DNA from: Artemia franciscana
Lineage: Eukaryota; Arthropoda; Branchiopoda; Anostraca; Artemiidae
Reading direction: 5' to 3'
Assembly (NCBI RefSeq): GCF_032884065.1
Contig: NC_088873.1
Location: 41,005,403-41,069,402, forward strand
Length of the DNA stretch: 64,000 nucleotides
The position numbers were made by a program, and so were the translations under genes. Positions 43,315 through 54,239 of the stretch are shown one piece after another (positions within the stretch are counted from its first letter, which is position 1; every line of letters starts with the position of its first letter). The notes beneath the pieces were generated by a model, which saw only the letters and a list, made by a program, of their open reading frames with translations, was not told where the DNA came from and ran no database searches.

Positions 43315-44319
43315 CTATCCTCCTCCTCTACTCCTATTAAAGGTATTTCTCCCTCTACCCGTGTTGCACAGGTTTCCTCTTTGTTTATATTCATTATAGC
43401 TGCTTCTTGTTGGTGTATGCTCCAAGCTATACTTATCTTTGTTTAACTCGTTATCTCCTGGGATTTTCTGCTTCTCCTTCTCAATTTTTCTTCCTAGATC
43501 TTTCCCGTGACTACTTCCTCTGCTTGTATTAAAATACGGCTTACTCCTGTTAAAACGGGATATTTCTTCAACTCTGTCATTCAAAATCAGAATTTCATTT
43601 TCAAGCTGAAAAACTACATCCGAGTGGCGCTTAGCAGAATTTCTTAGATCTTCGTTGAGCTTATCATACAACTCTTTGAAGCTTTTCTCCTTTTCTAGAG
43701 CCACTTTTTTTTCTTGCGCTAGTTTGAATGATAAGTTAACTGCCTTCGTTAGCTGTTCTTTGAGCCTATTACACGACTCTTTTAAGCTTTTCTCCTTTTG
43801 TACTGCCTCTTTTTTTTCTTCTATTAGTTGAAGTGATAAAAGTTCTTTTTCGTCAACTGTTTTCCTTAGATCTTCTTTGAGCCTATTACACGACTCATTT
43901 GAGCTTTTCTCCTTTTCTGCAGCCTCTTTTTTTTCTTCCAGTAGTTGAAGTGATAAAAGTTCTTTTTCGTCAACTGTTTTCCTTAGATCTTCTTTGAGCC
44001 TATTACACAACTCATTTGAGCTTTTCTCCCTTTCTGCAGCCTCTTTTTTTTCTTCCAGTAGTTGAAATGATAAAAGTTCCTTTTCTTCAATTGTTTTCCT
44101 TAGCTCTTCTTTGAGCCTATTACTCGACTCTTTTGAGTTTTTCTCCTTTTCTGAAGCCTCTGTTTTTTCTTCCAGTAGTTTAAATAATGACAATTGTTTT
44201 TCCTCAACTGTGTTTCTTAGCTCTTCTTTGAGTTCACTATACTTTCTAGTGGCCCACCAAACTGCTATGCCAACACATGAAACTGGAATCCCTATTACAA
44301 ATATTTTTATAGCTGTCAT
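43315..44319 (-). CDS. Membrane-anchored repeat coiled-coil protein with RGG tail, unknown family
   Basis: This is an apparently intact single-exon gene of 334 codons from ATG at 44319 (context GAAAATGA) to TAG at 43315. A TTG two codons upstream is not a eukaryotic start. Residues ~4-22 ('IKIFVIGIPVSCVGIAVWWA') form one membrane segment or signal anchor. Residues ~26-250 are a coiled coil built from about five copies of a 39-residue unit ('NRLKEDLRKTVDEKELLSLQ', then 'LLEEKKEAAEKEKSSNESC'). The middle units are nearly identical in DNA. The C-terminal ~80 residues are polar and end 'NTGRGRNTFNRSRGGG', an RGG-like patch. The layout predicts a rod held at a membrane with a basic, possibly RNA-binding end; function is unknown. 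I recognise no homologue, so it may be lineage-specific. Confidence 0.75.
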   Translation of the reverse strand: MTAIKIFVIGIPVSCVGIAVWWATRKYSELKEELRNTVEEKQLSLFKLLEEKTEASEKEKNSKESSNRLKEELRKTIEEKELLSFQLLEEKKEAAEREKSSNELCNRLKEDLRKTVDEKELLSLQLLEEKKEAAEKEKSSNESCNRLKEDLRKTVDEKELLSLQLIEEKKEAVQKEKSLKESCNRLKEQLTKAVNLSFKLAQEKKVALEKEKSFKELYDKLNEDLRNSAKRHSDVVFQLENEILILNDRVEEISRFNRSKPYFNTSRGSSHGKDLGRKIEKEKQKIPGDNELNKDKYSLEHTPTRSSYNEYKQRGNLCNTGRGRNTFNRSRGGG

Positions 44320-44365
44320 TTTCAAATGCTTTTCTTAACTAATTTCTATTGTATGCGTTGCTTCG

Positions 44366-44373
44366 TATATATA
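44366..44373 (-). promoter_or_regulatory. TATA box of the coiled-coil gene
   Basis: TATATATA (context CTTATATATACG on the minus strand) lies about 50 bases upstream of the ATG. This predicts a transcription start near 44343 and a 5' leader of about 20-25 bases. Confidence 0.55.
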
Positions 44374-44380
44374 AGAGGTA

Positions 44381-44475
44381 TGACGTCATTTTGTCGAACT
44401 ACAATGATGCTTATACGAAGAGTGACGTCATACTTTTGCACTCATATGATGTCTGCTTAATTTGAAATGACGTCA
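44381..44475. promoter_or_regulatory. Three palindromic TGACGTCA (CRE/ATF) sites
   Basis: Perfect TGACGTCA octamers lie at 44381-44388, 44423-44430 and 44468-44475, spaced 42 and 45 bases apart and immediately upstream of the TATA box. CREB/ATF-family bZIP proteins bind this octamer. Three exact copies in 95 bp of AT-rich DNA are very unlikely by chance. Confidence 0.65.
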
Positions 44476-44865
44476 TCGCCTTATCTAAAATAGCCTGAAA
44501 AGTATCGAGGGCATCAATGTTAGGAATCTTTTTTTTCCTCCTGCATCACCTTATGTATATTCACAACCGGAAGGCACTGATTTTCTAAGATTATTCTTTT
44601 GTTGTATCAGAGTTGTGAAGTTTTCAGGGTAGTTTAAAATTTTCATAAGTGTTACGAAAGTGAAACTTAATAATTAAAATTATATGTTAAATTTGACAAC
44701 CTTAACCGTCCGTAAAAATTGAAACATTAGCAACCTAATGGTTCCCAAAGACAATTTTACCATCAAAGAAAACCTACACCTTCTTCAAGTGTTTTTTGCC
44801 ATATCTTATTCAATTCATTTCACTGATTTTTCACTCCCATTTTGTCATTTAATTTCTATATAAAA

Positions 44866-44985
44866 GCATGTTTTTTCAACCAAAAGTAAGGAGCTACATT
44901 AAATCTTAATGCGAACAGAACTGATTCCCTTCATAAGGGGGCCACACCTTCTCGATCCTTACGTGTAAGTCTTAAAGTTTTCTCG
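44866..44985 (+). repeat. Left half of an element E foldback module
   Basis: 'GTTTTTTCAACCAAAAGTAAGGAGCTACATTAAATC'-type text (44871-44906) matches a single left arm and then stops at the boundary of segmental copy A2. Confidence 0.6.
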
Positions 44986-44992
44986 AAAGATG

Positions 44993-46056
44993 TTCTCAGT
45001 GCTATGTGCTGTGAGCAGCAAGAATTACGTAGAACCGGTTCTTTTTTAAGGAAAAATAGAAATGTGACCTGATCTAATGTACTTCCAGTATTAAATTATT
45101 GGGTTCTATCTGTTTTTCCTTTTTTTGTGATTCTCTCAATGAAAAAAGTTGTCATTTTGATCTATATCCCAACATGAGTGGTCGGTCTGCATTGTTGATT
45201 ATGTCCATCAAGCAGGCAGCTAGAACTATTGCCCTCACACCCAAAAGACTGGACTGGAGCTTTAAACTTTAACTCCGTCCTAATTTGAGGAAGTTCTCGT
45301 TCATTTGACACAACTTTTCAAATATTTAATCAAGCTTCTAAGGTAAATAATTGCTAATTGGAAAATATTACCTTAAATAAAATAATGCTGCTAACCTTTT
45401 CGGTCCACCATAAGTTAAAGGCTAGGACATAAAGCAGAAAGGAATAATAAAACTAGCTTAAATTATTAAATTCTCCATTCAATCTTCTTTCCAAATGCAA
45501 TCCTCTAGTCCAGGGTTTTTACTCTTCACAAAGGAAGGCTGTAAAATTATTAAGATTACTTCAAAACAAACTAAAATGCTTACTTATCTGACTCAAATTT
45601 CGATTTGCTGCAGTTCACAACACTCAACCCACTCACACCCTAATGATGTTTAGGCCAGATTATACATTGCCATTCTGTTCTACAATGAAGCCAATCTTCT
45701 GATATCAATTTTTATGACATGTAGTTGGCCTAAAGCACTATTTAAAACAAATTAATATTGTTTAGAAACGTGTTATTTCAGTTTTACAGTCTAACGTCTT
45801 AGTTCCGTAGTCATACAGTTTTTCCGTAGGTAAACTCTTAAGAGTAAGTAACAAAGATACATCTTAAATTCAAGAAGTAGCCTTTCCAACGAGTTCAATG
45901 CAGTGTAACCTGAGCTACCGCTTCTTCACCTCCTTAAGGCAAGTGTTTTTCGGTAGGTAAACATTTAAGAGTAAGTTAACAAAGATGCATCTTAAATTCA
46001 AGAAGTAGCCTCTCCAACGAGTTCAATACAGTGTAACCTGAGCTACTGCTTCTTCA
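44993..46056 (+). repeat. Segmental copy A2 (second copy of SERBP1 3' flank)
   Basis: The stretch matches 13826-14051 joined to 16116-16953. It starts within 'TCTCAGTGCT' shared with 13826. It lacks 2.06 kb found in A1 and ten bases near 44998. Confidence 0.9.
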
Positions 46057-46190
46057 CATCCTTAAGGCAAGTGTTTTTCCGTAGGTAAACATTTAAGAGT
46101 AAGTTAACAAAGATGCATCTTAAATTCAAGAAGTAGCCTCTCCAACGAGTTCAATACAGTGTAACCTGTGCTCCCGCTTCTTCAACTCCT
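45823..46190 (+). repeat. 118-bp tandem repeat, three units
   Basis: Units start at about 45823, 45945 and 46078 with 'CGTAGGTAAAC' or 'CGGTAGGTAAAC' and end 'CCTTAAGGCAAGTGTTTTTC'. The last unit overlaps the 3' end of the frame at 46126-46425, so the array seems to have grown from that frame's tail. Confidence 0.88.
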
Positions 46191-46425
46191 TAAGGCAAGT
46201 GTGCAAACTTGTAAGCGTTGTTGGATCGAATTTACGAACTGGAACCTTACCTTTCAAGTAATTAACTGCCTTTAACCCAACGTACATGGGAATTGTTACG
46301 AGAGTTCGCCCATGGTTTGATGTAATGCTCATGCTATTTAAGATTTCGTTCTTTATTTCCCTTGCTTTAACCAGAAAACATAGGGAATTGATTTTTATTT
46401 TGATGGCAGGCTGGTAGCCTTGCAA
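46126..46425 (-). CDS. Unrecognised open frame or exon
   Basis: About 99 codons are open, ending TGA at 46126-46128. The product includes 'SLCFLVKAREIKNEILNSMS', 'TLVTIPMYVGLKAVNYLKG' and 'CLKELKKREHRLHCIELVGE'. The upstream end has no ATG; ACATTTGGCAG near 46445 could be an acceptor. No family is recognised. It could be the last exon of a gene or part of a mobile element. Confidence 0.35.
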   Translation of the reverse strand: MQGYQPAIKIKINSLCFLVKAREIKNEILNSMSITSNHGRTLVTIPMYVGLKAVNYLKGKVPVRKFDPTTLTSLHTCLKELKKREHRLHCIELVGEATS

Positions 46426-46599
46426 GCTCTGCCTGCCAAATGTTGGTTTGCGTTAGTTAGCATGGGCTTAGCTCTCTCGAATGGTATGTGTAGACAAACG
46501 ACGCGGTGGTCGCAAGCTACCGTCAACCATCTAATTCCCCAAAATATCAGTGAGACGGTCGTCTGTTGGTGGGCCGAGGGCTGCGGGAGCACGAATTAA

Positions 46600-47140
46600 G
46601 CAGATTTCCAACGAATTCCCCGTCCTTTGAATGTCGAGTCTGTGGCATGTTTTCCCATAATCAATAAGTCTTGTGATGTAAGACTGCATCGTGTGTGCTT
46701 TTGGAAATGTTTGAGAAATTCTGGAATGGTTTCAACAATCATCCATCCGCTTACATAACCTGCACCTTTCGTGCCAGTAGGGGCACCTTTGACCAAACGA
46801 TCTTCGAAGTGAACACGAAAGACAATAAAGGGGGGGGGGCTGCTGCACCTGTAGCACTAACTGCACAACATATTGTTACAAGTTCACCCTCTTGGCTGAA
46901 ATTAGTTGACCAGCTTGGTTTGCAATTTTTGGAGCCAAAACTTTCTTAGGATTATGCCCAGTTGTAAGACCAGTTTCATCAACATTCTGTTTAGCATAGA
47001 CTTCAAATATCTCCTTATCTAACGCACCTGAGTAGTTGTCCAAAAACTCATTGACTGTTCTTTGATTAAATGCTGTTACCCAAGCAATCCTCGTATCCTG
47101 AGAAGAACGGATAGACATGCTTGGGTTTCTTTCGGAAAAC
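46600..47140 (-). pseudogene. pogo/Tigger-like transposase, central fragment (copy T2)
   Basis: 'NPSMSIRSSQDTRIAWVTAF' and then 'NVDETGLTT..NPKKVLAPK' are the central part of a pogo/Tigger-type DDE transposase, with VDE carrying the first catalytic Asp. In another frame follow 'GAPTGTKGAGYVSGWM' and 'HTRCSLTSQDLLIMGKHATD', where the second catalytic Asp (usually DNHATH) reads Gly. At least two frame changes are present. Confidence 0.75.
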
Positions 47141-47149
47141 CTTTTTCAG

Positions 47150-48630
47150 GAAATTTTGCCAAATGGGATTTTCCCCTCTAAGACAAGTAAATCAGTTTTC
47201 ATTTCTTTATAGTAAATGATTCCCACAATATCTGCATGCATTCTTTTATCATTGGTGTCACTTAGATGGAATTCTTCTTCAATTTCATCTTGACTACTTT
47301 CTGTGGTGTCAAAACTCAGGTTTTTTCCCCCCTTTTCTTACTAATTTTGACTTGCCACTTCTAAATTTTTTCTTTCCCTTAGCCTTTGCTGTATTTTCAG
47401 CGAAGTCTTTCATCAGTTTATTTTTAACAGATGTATCATCGGCTATAATGCTGTTATTTTTTTTTTTGTGGTTGGTAGTATTTTTTCTGGCACTGGTTTT
47501 AGGGTGAGGAGAAATCTGCTCAAAAGAGATATTAGGGTATATAGGCATTTCAACAGGTAATTCTGAAGATACACTAAAAGATGTGCTTGGTCTAGACAGA
47601 TCCTTGCTTTGAAGAGGACTTGCTTGCTTAGCACTCGGAGAGGCAGGTTCTGTAAGATCAGAGACATAGGAGCTCAAGAATTCGTCATGCGTAAAAAGGT
47701 TGAAGGGAAAGACTCTAGAAACTCTGAAGCCAGACTGAATGTTTTGCAGCGTGAAAGCCTGTAGAAAAATAGTACCAAGTAATCTTGATTAGCTGACAAG
47801 GATGGTTAAGCATCCACGGATCGGCAGCTCCACTGTAGTTAGCTTTTAGTGGTCCAAAGACAAATCAACCCAGGGACTGAAGATTGTGACGTGTGTAGCA
47901 GGATAATAAGCATTACAATTTTATTCGATTTAGCATATTCTACTGATTCTGGGCAGATATGGCTCGCAGGTTTGTTCATAATAAATAAGACTTTTAAGGC
48001 AAGACTCCGCCGTGTGTGCTTTTGAAGTGTTTTAGAAATTCTGAAAAGGTTTCAACAGTCATCCACCTGCTTACATAAGCTGCACTTTTTGTTGTAGTAG
48101 GGGCACCAGAGACCATACGATCTTTGAAGTGAACACACGGAAAGACCATAAAGCGGGGTGGATCGTTACACCTGTAGTACTAACTGCACAGCATATTGTT
48201 AAAAGTTGACCCTCTCGGCTGATGTTAGTTGACTAACTTGATTAGTAACTTTAGAGTCAACGCTTTCTTGCGAGTTTGATGTCTTTATCAGCTTTAAATA
48301 CCTCTGGTTCTTTACTCTCAAGTTCATTTAAAGGTACTTCCAAAGTTCTACCCATCTTTTTAGGCTTGCTAGAGGAATTTGATGTTGAGTTGCTTTGATG
48401 TTTTCTTCTTGGAAACACCACTCCAAATCATTATCAAAGCTTCTTTAATTATCTGCCTGTCTGTTAATTCCCTGGTTGACCAGTGGTTGACTTTCTTAGA
48501 TAAGGTCTTGTCATCTAAAACAGAATTACCTATCATAATCTACATCTGGAGCATATTTTGCTGCAATTGGGGTATCGTGGACACCCCTGTCCATATTACT
48601 CTGATCATTGATGTCAATATTGTCCCTTAA
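47150..48630 (-). pseudogene. pogo/Tigger-like transposase, longer decayed copy (T1)
   Basis: On the minus strand the order is an HTH-like N-terminus near 48600-48370 ('RELTDRQIIKEALIMIWSGV'), a core at 48260-47880 that is about 80% identical to T2 at DNA level, and a C-terminal frame 47677-47309. That last frame has 'ISPHPKTSARKN' and a Lys-rich tail, matching the family's 'ISP.PKA..R' segment. Further C-terminal text continues to about 47150. The copy is broken at several points. Confidence 0.65.
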
Positions 48631-48639
48631 TCAGTTACA

Positions 48640-49280
48640 ATGAGAAAATTAAAATATGTCCTCTCCGTGAAGTGCCACTTCAAATTATAAATATCCAATG
48701 CCTAGCCTAAGTAGTATTGTCTTGAACTTACCTTAACCACAACGTGAAACTAAATACTACTTACTGAAAATTTTACTTCAGTGAAAACCAAGAGATTAAC
48801 TTTACCTTTGAAAATTCCAAATTTGTACTCTCGGAAATGAATGCATAATCCAAATGACAGAATTCTTTTTACCAAGTGTCTCTACCAGTAACGTCACCTA
48901 TTTTAGCTGTAATGAATTTTAATCTGGAGTCACCTGGAGTACATAGGGATAGGATATCCATACTACCGAAGTATTAAAATGGCCCCGGTCTCCCTATATA
49001 GGAATCATACTGATACAATACACATACAATTTACAAATAAATTACCCTTTGGAAAAAAAATCCTTACCTAAAACTGAAATTACCTGAGGAAATCTTGTGA
49101 CATCTACTGGATAAGTTGCACATGAAAAAAGAAAAATAAAGAAAAAGGAAAAATGGGCCGATACCTGATATTTCTTTTTACGATAACCGATAATGAGACT
49201 TACCCCCATATTGGCGGACTGATGTATCGGTCAGGCCCTCATTAGTAGTACTAGTAAATTTAGTACGGGTAGTATATATA
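48640..49280. other. No gene recognised
   Basis: AT-rich sequence between the transposase fossil and the satellite. No coding or repeat family was placed. Confidence 0.5.
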
Positions 49281-50110
49281 TAGAACCTTTTGGTTGGCTC
49301 AACATACCCCTTAACATACACTGAAAGTTTCAGCTTAATACTCTGAGCTATTTCTGAGATATAGCTGTTACGGCCTTTTAAAAACCTGAATCCACATAGT
49401 GTGCTTCAATATACCACACTATTCTGTTCAATATTCCCTGAAAGTTTCATTGTAATACCTTTAGCTTCATTACTACTGCTAGTAGTAGTAGTTGTAGCGG
49501 TGGTAGTAGTGCTAGTAATTATAGTATTATGCACATTTTGCATTTTGACTAGTTCAACATCCCTCTTAACATGCCCTGAAAATTTCAACTTAATGCTCTA
49601 AACCATTCTTGGGATACTTTTCATAACATGCTTGTACAGAGTGTGTTTGTATTTACTTCAACATCCTCCTAAATATTCCCTCAAGATTTTAACTCCCTAC
49701 TCTTAGCCTCAGTAGCTATAATCGTAGCAATAATAGCAATTTTAGTAGAAGTAGCAGCAGTTGTAGCAGTATTAGTATGCTCAGAATGTTCCCTAAATTT
49801 CACCTTAGTATTCTTAACCTCAGTAGAAGAAATAGTCATATCGATATTTCGTCGTAGTAGTCATATCGTCATATAGTCGTCGTCTTATCCATATGACGTC
49901 GTAGTAGCAATAGTTGCAACATAAACAGAGTGTCTTTTGCTTAGTTCAACATGCCATTGGTCAAATGAACACTCTCCCGTCATTCCTTTAAAGTTCCAAC
50001 TTAACACCCTATAACGTGTTTTGGTTTAGTTCAGCACTCCTCTCAACATTCTCTGAAAGCTTAACTTTAATGTGCTTGATCTTTTTGGACACCAAAGGTC
50101 AAACATGCCC
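49280..50110 (+). repeat. ~117-bp satellite with trinucleotide insertions
   Basis: Monomer phrases 'CCTGAAAGTTTCA..TTAATAC', 'GAGATA' and 'CATAGTGTG' recur. Some monomers are interrupted by GTAGTAGT/AGTAGCAG runs at about 49476-49530, 49715-49790 and 49850-49915. The array leads into 'CTTTTTGGACACC', as the arrays at 19450 and 61775 do. Confidence 0.8.
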
Positions 50111-50579
50111 TCTCTCAAGAACTGATAATATATATAAACAATGGTCAAAGTACATAGCTTATAAGCCTTGCTCTGAGGGCATTGCGTCCCCTGAGAGCGG
50201 TTTTTTCGTAACTAAGGTTTTCGAAATTCGGAGAAAAACGACTTTGAAATTTTCCCCTTTGCTGGAACTTACACGGTACAACCGATTTTCTTCGTAAATA
50301 CATCAAAAAAAAAAAGAAGAAAAATAATAACTAAGAGGGTCTCCCGAATATGAGATGGAAAAGGTGAAGTTTTCATTGTCAAAACTTGAAATGAAATACA
50401 GATACGACAATCTGACCTTACCGAAATTTTAGTAAACTTAAATACGACAAAATGGTATGGGCTGCCTATTCTTTTCACCATGAAGATACGACAAACGAGT
50501 TCTGATGCAGCAATACTATTTGAAAAATTATAAAAATTAAAAAAACCTCAGAAACGTTCATTTTTTGTTGAGTTTCTTT

Positions 50580-51460
50580 GCTGGCCGCAGCTTTGCTTCA
50601 ACGGAATCCTCCTTTGGACATGGATCTCGTGCAGATGGAGAGGCTTCCAATTGTTCAATATCCCCCTTGGCCTTGTAGTACTGTTCAATCTTGGTTTCAA
50701 AATACTTCTAGTCTTGGTTGGGTATGAACTTCAGCAGATACTTGACATCTTTGATTTTCGCATCAGGTAGATCAATATTTTTGCCACAAAGTTTAGGCAA
50801 AACAAGATGTTCAACAACACGGACAGCCGAAGTGTTGGGACACTTTTTAACCGAAGTGCATTCTTGTGATATAGTGGCCATTTGCAAGTCTCCAGAGAAG
50901 GAAGTTTTGAACCAAACTTTCTTAGCGTCCAAACCAACTAGTACTTGTACAGCTTTGCTGGCTTTTGAAAGTCAAAGAACTTTGACTGGGTCACTTGCAG
51001 GATATTCAAAGGACGTGTCTTTCTTATTTTCAGTAACTTCCTTACCAGATCTAATGGAGAAAACAAATCAAGGTGCTTTAGCCCCCCACTCAATAATGCT
51101 ATGTACAGCATCAACCTCCTGTATAGTCGAATGACCTGGCTCACAATACTGCATAACCACTTTTTCTAAGCGTGGAAATGTTCTTAGAACATCTTGGATG
51201 GCAAAGCTTATAATTGAGTTTCGGTTCTGGGACACGCAAGAGTCCAAACAAGTAATTAACTGACAGATATCAGGGTAAGTATCAAGAACTTTTTCTAGTA
51301 TGACCACTAGTCCACTAGCTATTTCGTTTGCTCCACGTCCAGCCTCAAACTCGGACCGAATGCAACAGTATACCTCATTGATTTTATTACTGTTTCAGAC
51401 TGTTTGAGAAACTTACTGTTTCATTATAAATCCATTTTTTTAATGTTATATAATCGACAA
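50580..51460 (-). pseudogene. DUF7869-like (RNase H-fold-like) mobile-element protein, decayed
   Basis: The minus strand encodes 'GRGANEIASGLVVILEKVLD', 'LITCLDSCVSQNRNSIISFA' and 'PGHSTIQEVDAVHSIIE'. This is the D/N-rich order (WSDNC..QN.N, then GH...EVD..H..IE) of the DUF7869 family often found in arthropod mobile-element proteins. Later frames give 'VWFKTSFSGDL' and 'KIKDVKYLLKFIPNQD'. It is split over at least three frames, so not functional as read. The host-gene alternative is unlikely. Confidence 0.6.
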
Positions 51461-51547
51461 GCACCAATTTTCAACGATTAAGCTGGATACATAGATTTTA
51501 TTTTGCCGTTTATGCCGTTTTCTTCTTCCTTGACGCCAAATTTTCAA

Positions 51548-51890
51548 TTAAAGTATGCGTTTTTGGTCGTTTTTGATGACCGATTGATTAAGAGGAGATA
51601 AAGAATTTGAACCAAAATATTCAAACTCACACTTCTCTTCATTTAACAAAAGGTCCATCCCAGAAAAAGCATTGGAAACAGAAGATACCATTTTGGAGAG
51701 GCCAGTCCTAGTCCGACTAATCAGGAGCAAATCGTCAGCATACGCAAAATAAGACATCTAAAACATCAGAAAAATGTGGAGAGAATATTCTCGCAAGCAC
51801 GCCAGAAATAAAATTTTTAAGAAGTGTTGGTGACAAAACGCCATCTTGTCTAACACATCTTTTAGCTTTAATAATTGCAGTTGGAGAAGG
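51548..51890 (-). mobile_element. LINE reverse transcriptase fragment
   Basis: 'CVRQDGVLSPTLL' and then 'YFAYADDLLLISRTRTGLSK' are RT motifs around the catalytic YADD, followed by 'LNEEKCEFEYFG'. One frame change separates the two parts. Further degraded text may extend to about 52330. Confidence 0.75.
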
Positions 51891-52556
51891 TTAACTAGAA
51901 ACGAGCAGAAACTATAAGGAGTAGGGTTTACGTCCCCAATGCCTTCTAAACATCATAGTATAAATTGTACTTATGCTAAAAACAAAAAAAAACATTTTAT
52001 TTGTTTTCTCTTTTTAACTTGAATACATCTAGAATCATTATGACTTACGAGAATAAATTTGTCCAGCTACTTTGAAGGTGAAAACGTTACAACTATTGAC
52101 GGTTCAACCATCGCTTACGGTAAATGAAGCTAAATCAAAACTTTGGTTCAAGCTTTGGATTTGTTTGTGGAACTCTATAGAGAGCAAGTGACGTTCTATA
52201 AAAGGGCAAACGAATTAATTTGGAAATTGTGAAGGTAAAAATGCATTTCGACCAAGTAAGCAGCAACCTCCGAATGAATAGCCTTAAGTGGCTACTCTTT
52301 CCTCTGGAAAATAGAGGGCTCCACATTGAATACCTACAACCCTGAAGGGTCCCAATGACTTTTAATTAACAGTTCCGTAGTTTACTGCATCTTTATTGGT
52401 TTGTATTGGGTTACACAATTGTTATTGAATACATATGCATGTAGGTTTTCAAAAGAGCATATAAGCAATATCATAGGCAGAGCAGCACTATCATAAAAAC
52501 TTTTAAAGCACCTCATTCAATTGGAAATTAAAAGCTCTGAGGTCATTTTTAAGCGT

Positions 52557-52557
<1 letters not shown>

Positions 52558-52607
<50 letters not shown>
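52558..52607 (+). repeat. Poly-A run (50 A)
   Basis: An uninterrupted A run followed by 'TGGAGGGTAAGAAACC', which resembles middle text of element E. Confidence 0.9.
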
Positions 52608-52610
<3 letters not shown>

Positions 52611-52959
52611 AGGGTAAGAAACCTTCCAGGCCAATTAAGTCTCTAAACACATCCAATCAAAATTTGAGATAGTCATTTCCTCGAATATAGTTAAAAGGTC
52701 CACAAAATATGTCTCTGGGATGCCCCCCAATCGTCCCCTGAGAGCGGTTTTGTCGTATCCGCAACTTTTTCGGGAAGTGGAGTTAAGACGGCCATCTAAT
52801 GTGAAATTTTTTGCTCTATCCGATCCCGTCGACCATTTTATTGTATCTCAACTAGAAGTGCCTCAATTTTAGATTTCTCGTTTATCGTATCTGACATTTT
52901 GCCGTTTTGTTAAGAGCGGTTTTGTCGTATCTCATATGGGAAAATTACATGGGCATTTT

Positions 52960-53860
52960 TGTCGCAACTCTGTCGACGTACACTTTTGAAGGAAGAAAAG
53001 ATTTAGTAAAAGTTTCATAATGAGTCACAAACAGACATTATTTACATCTGCACAAGCTGCACAATATTTACAGGAATCCAGTACCTCATTTTTGTGGAAT
53101 TGACTAATATTTTATTCTAAGAATATAATATATATTATATCTTATATTGTATATATTGTATTATATATTGTACATATATAGAGTATAATTTAATATTATA
53201 CTCTATATACCATTCATACCTACTATTTATACTCTATATATACCGTTCATACCTGATTTGTTATGCTTTTATTGCGTATCAGTGGTCAGAATAAATCTTG
53301 GTTATGATGGTATTTTGGTAGTGCTTCCTTGTAACGCAGCAGCCTGTCGGTAAATTTTTTGCAGTTCATATTATTGACTTACAAATAAAGTGAACATACC
53401 ACTCGATGCCTTTTTTTATGTTCTTTACCAACCCTCCCCGCAAAATACCCTCAGCCTGAGCAATTCCAAATCAGGGTTTTTGTAATATTTGTTCATGTAA
53501 CTTAAGTTTCTCCGTACTTTATTCAAAATTCAGAAAACAAATTGTGCAAAATACTCTTTTCGTTATTGAATTGCTTTGTTATTGAACTTTGCCATACCCT
53601 AAAGTTAATCTGAGCATAAAAAAATTATAAGAAATATCGAATATCGAAAGTAAGAATATCGATATATCGTTTAATCAAATTTTCGCCCAACACTAGCTAT
53701 AATGAGTATGAAATGGAATCATATTCGTTCCGATGATACTGCGGCTATAATGAAAAAAAAAAGAAAAATGATATTTTCTAAGCCGTGTTTCCTTCGACAG
53801 ATTACTGAATATTATGATTTTGGACTGAGACCAAACAAAAAGCAGGTAGTCATCAGACAA
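52960..53860. other. No gene recognised
   Basis: AT-rich, with TATATTGTA/TATACTCTATA-type simple sequence at 53110-53250. Confidence 0.5.
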
Positions 53861-53864
53861 GTTT

Positions 53865-54021
53865 GGAAGAAGTGGTAACAAGAGGAATTTAAGGAAATTT
53901 AAATTTCTTGAGAGGGGCCAAAGAGCAAGCTTTGAATGTATTGGGGTAGAGAAGGAGTTTGCACAGCTGTTTTGGCACCAAATGGCTTGGTACTACTGTG
54001 AGTTGCTAGTAGTAGTAGCAG
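53865..54021 (+). mobile_element. LINE 3' end (family L-A) with (TAG)n tail
   Basis: 'AGGAATTTAAGGAAATTTAA' and 'GGCTTGGTACTACTGTGAGTTG' are collinear with 8890-9010 and 41690-41825. A GCTAGTAGTAGTAG tail follows, the short-repeat 3' end of CR1/RTE-like elements. Confidence 0.7.
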
Positions 54022-54239
54022 TGTTTATTATCTTTTATGCTCCTCATTTCAGAGGACGGTAAAGAGTTCATTGGGCATTCTGTTTCGCCATGATGCAATT
54101 TTTTTTCAAACGGTGGGAAGTTTTCTTTTTTTGTATTTCCAAGATCGTTCTTAAGCTGAAAAAGGCTGATTAGGTTATTTTCCACATCTATAGAAAAAGA
54201 AGAAATTGAAAAACGAGCCAAAGCTACAAAAAATATCGA

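Larger units (their letters stand above)
50401..52931. mobile_element. Candidate DNA element bounded by GATACGACAA repeats
   Basis: GATACGACAA occurs at 50401-50410 and 50484-50493. Its reverse complement TTGTCGTATC occurs at about 52750-52759 and 52920-52931 within 'AGAGCGGTTTTGTCGTATC'. The words CTGAGAGCGGTTTT also lie at 50191. The interval contains the DUF7869-like gene, a LINE piece and a poly-A run. The true ends and target duplication are not established. Confidence 0.4.

Noticed and set aside
44111-44338. Plus-strand 75-codon frame
   Set aside because: It is the antisense shadow of the coiled-coil gene.
46695-46949. Plus-strand 84-codon frame
   Set aside because: It is antisense to the pogo/Tigger-like transposase fragment T2.
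49401-49601. Val-rich and Thr-rich frames on both strands
   Set aside because: They are readings of (GTA)n/(TAC)n inside satellite monomers; the same holds for 54814-55631.
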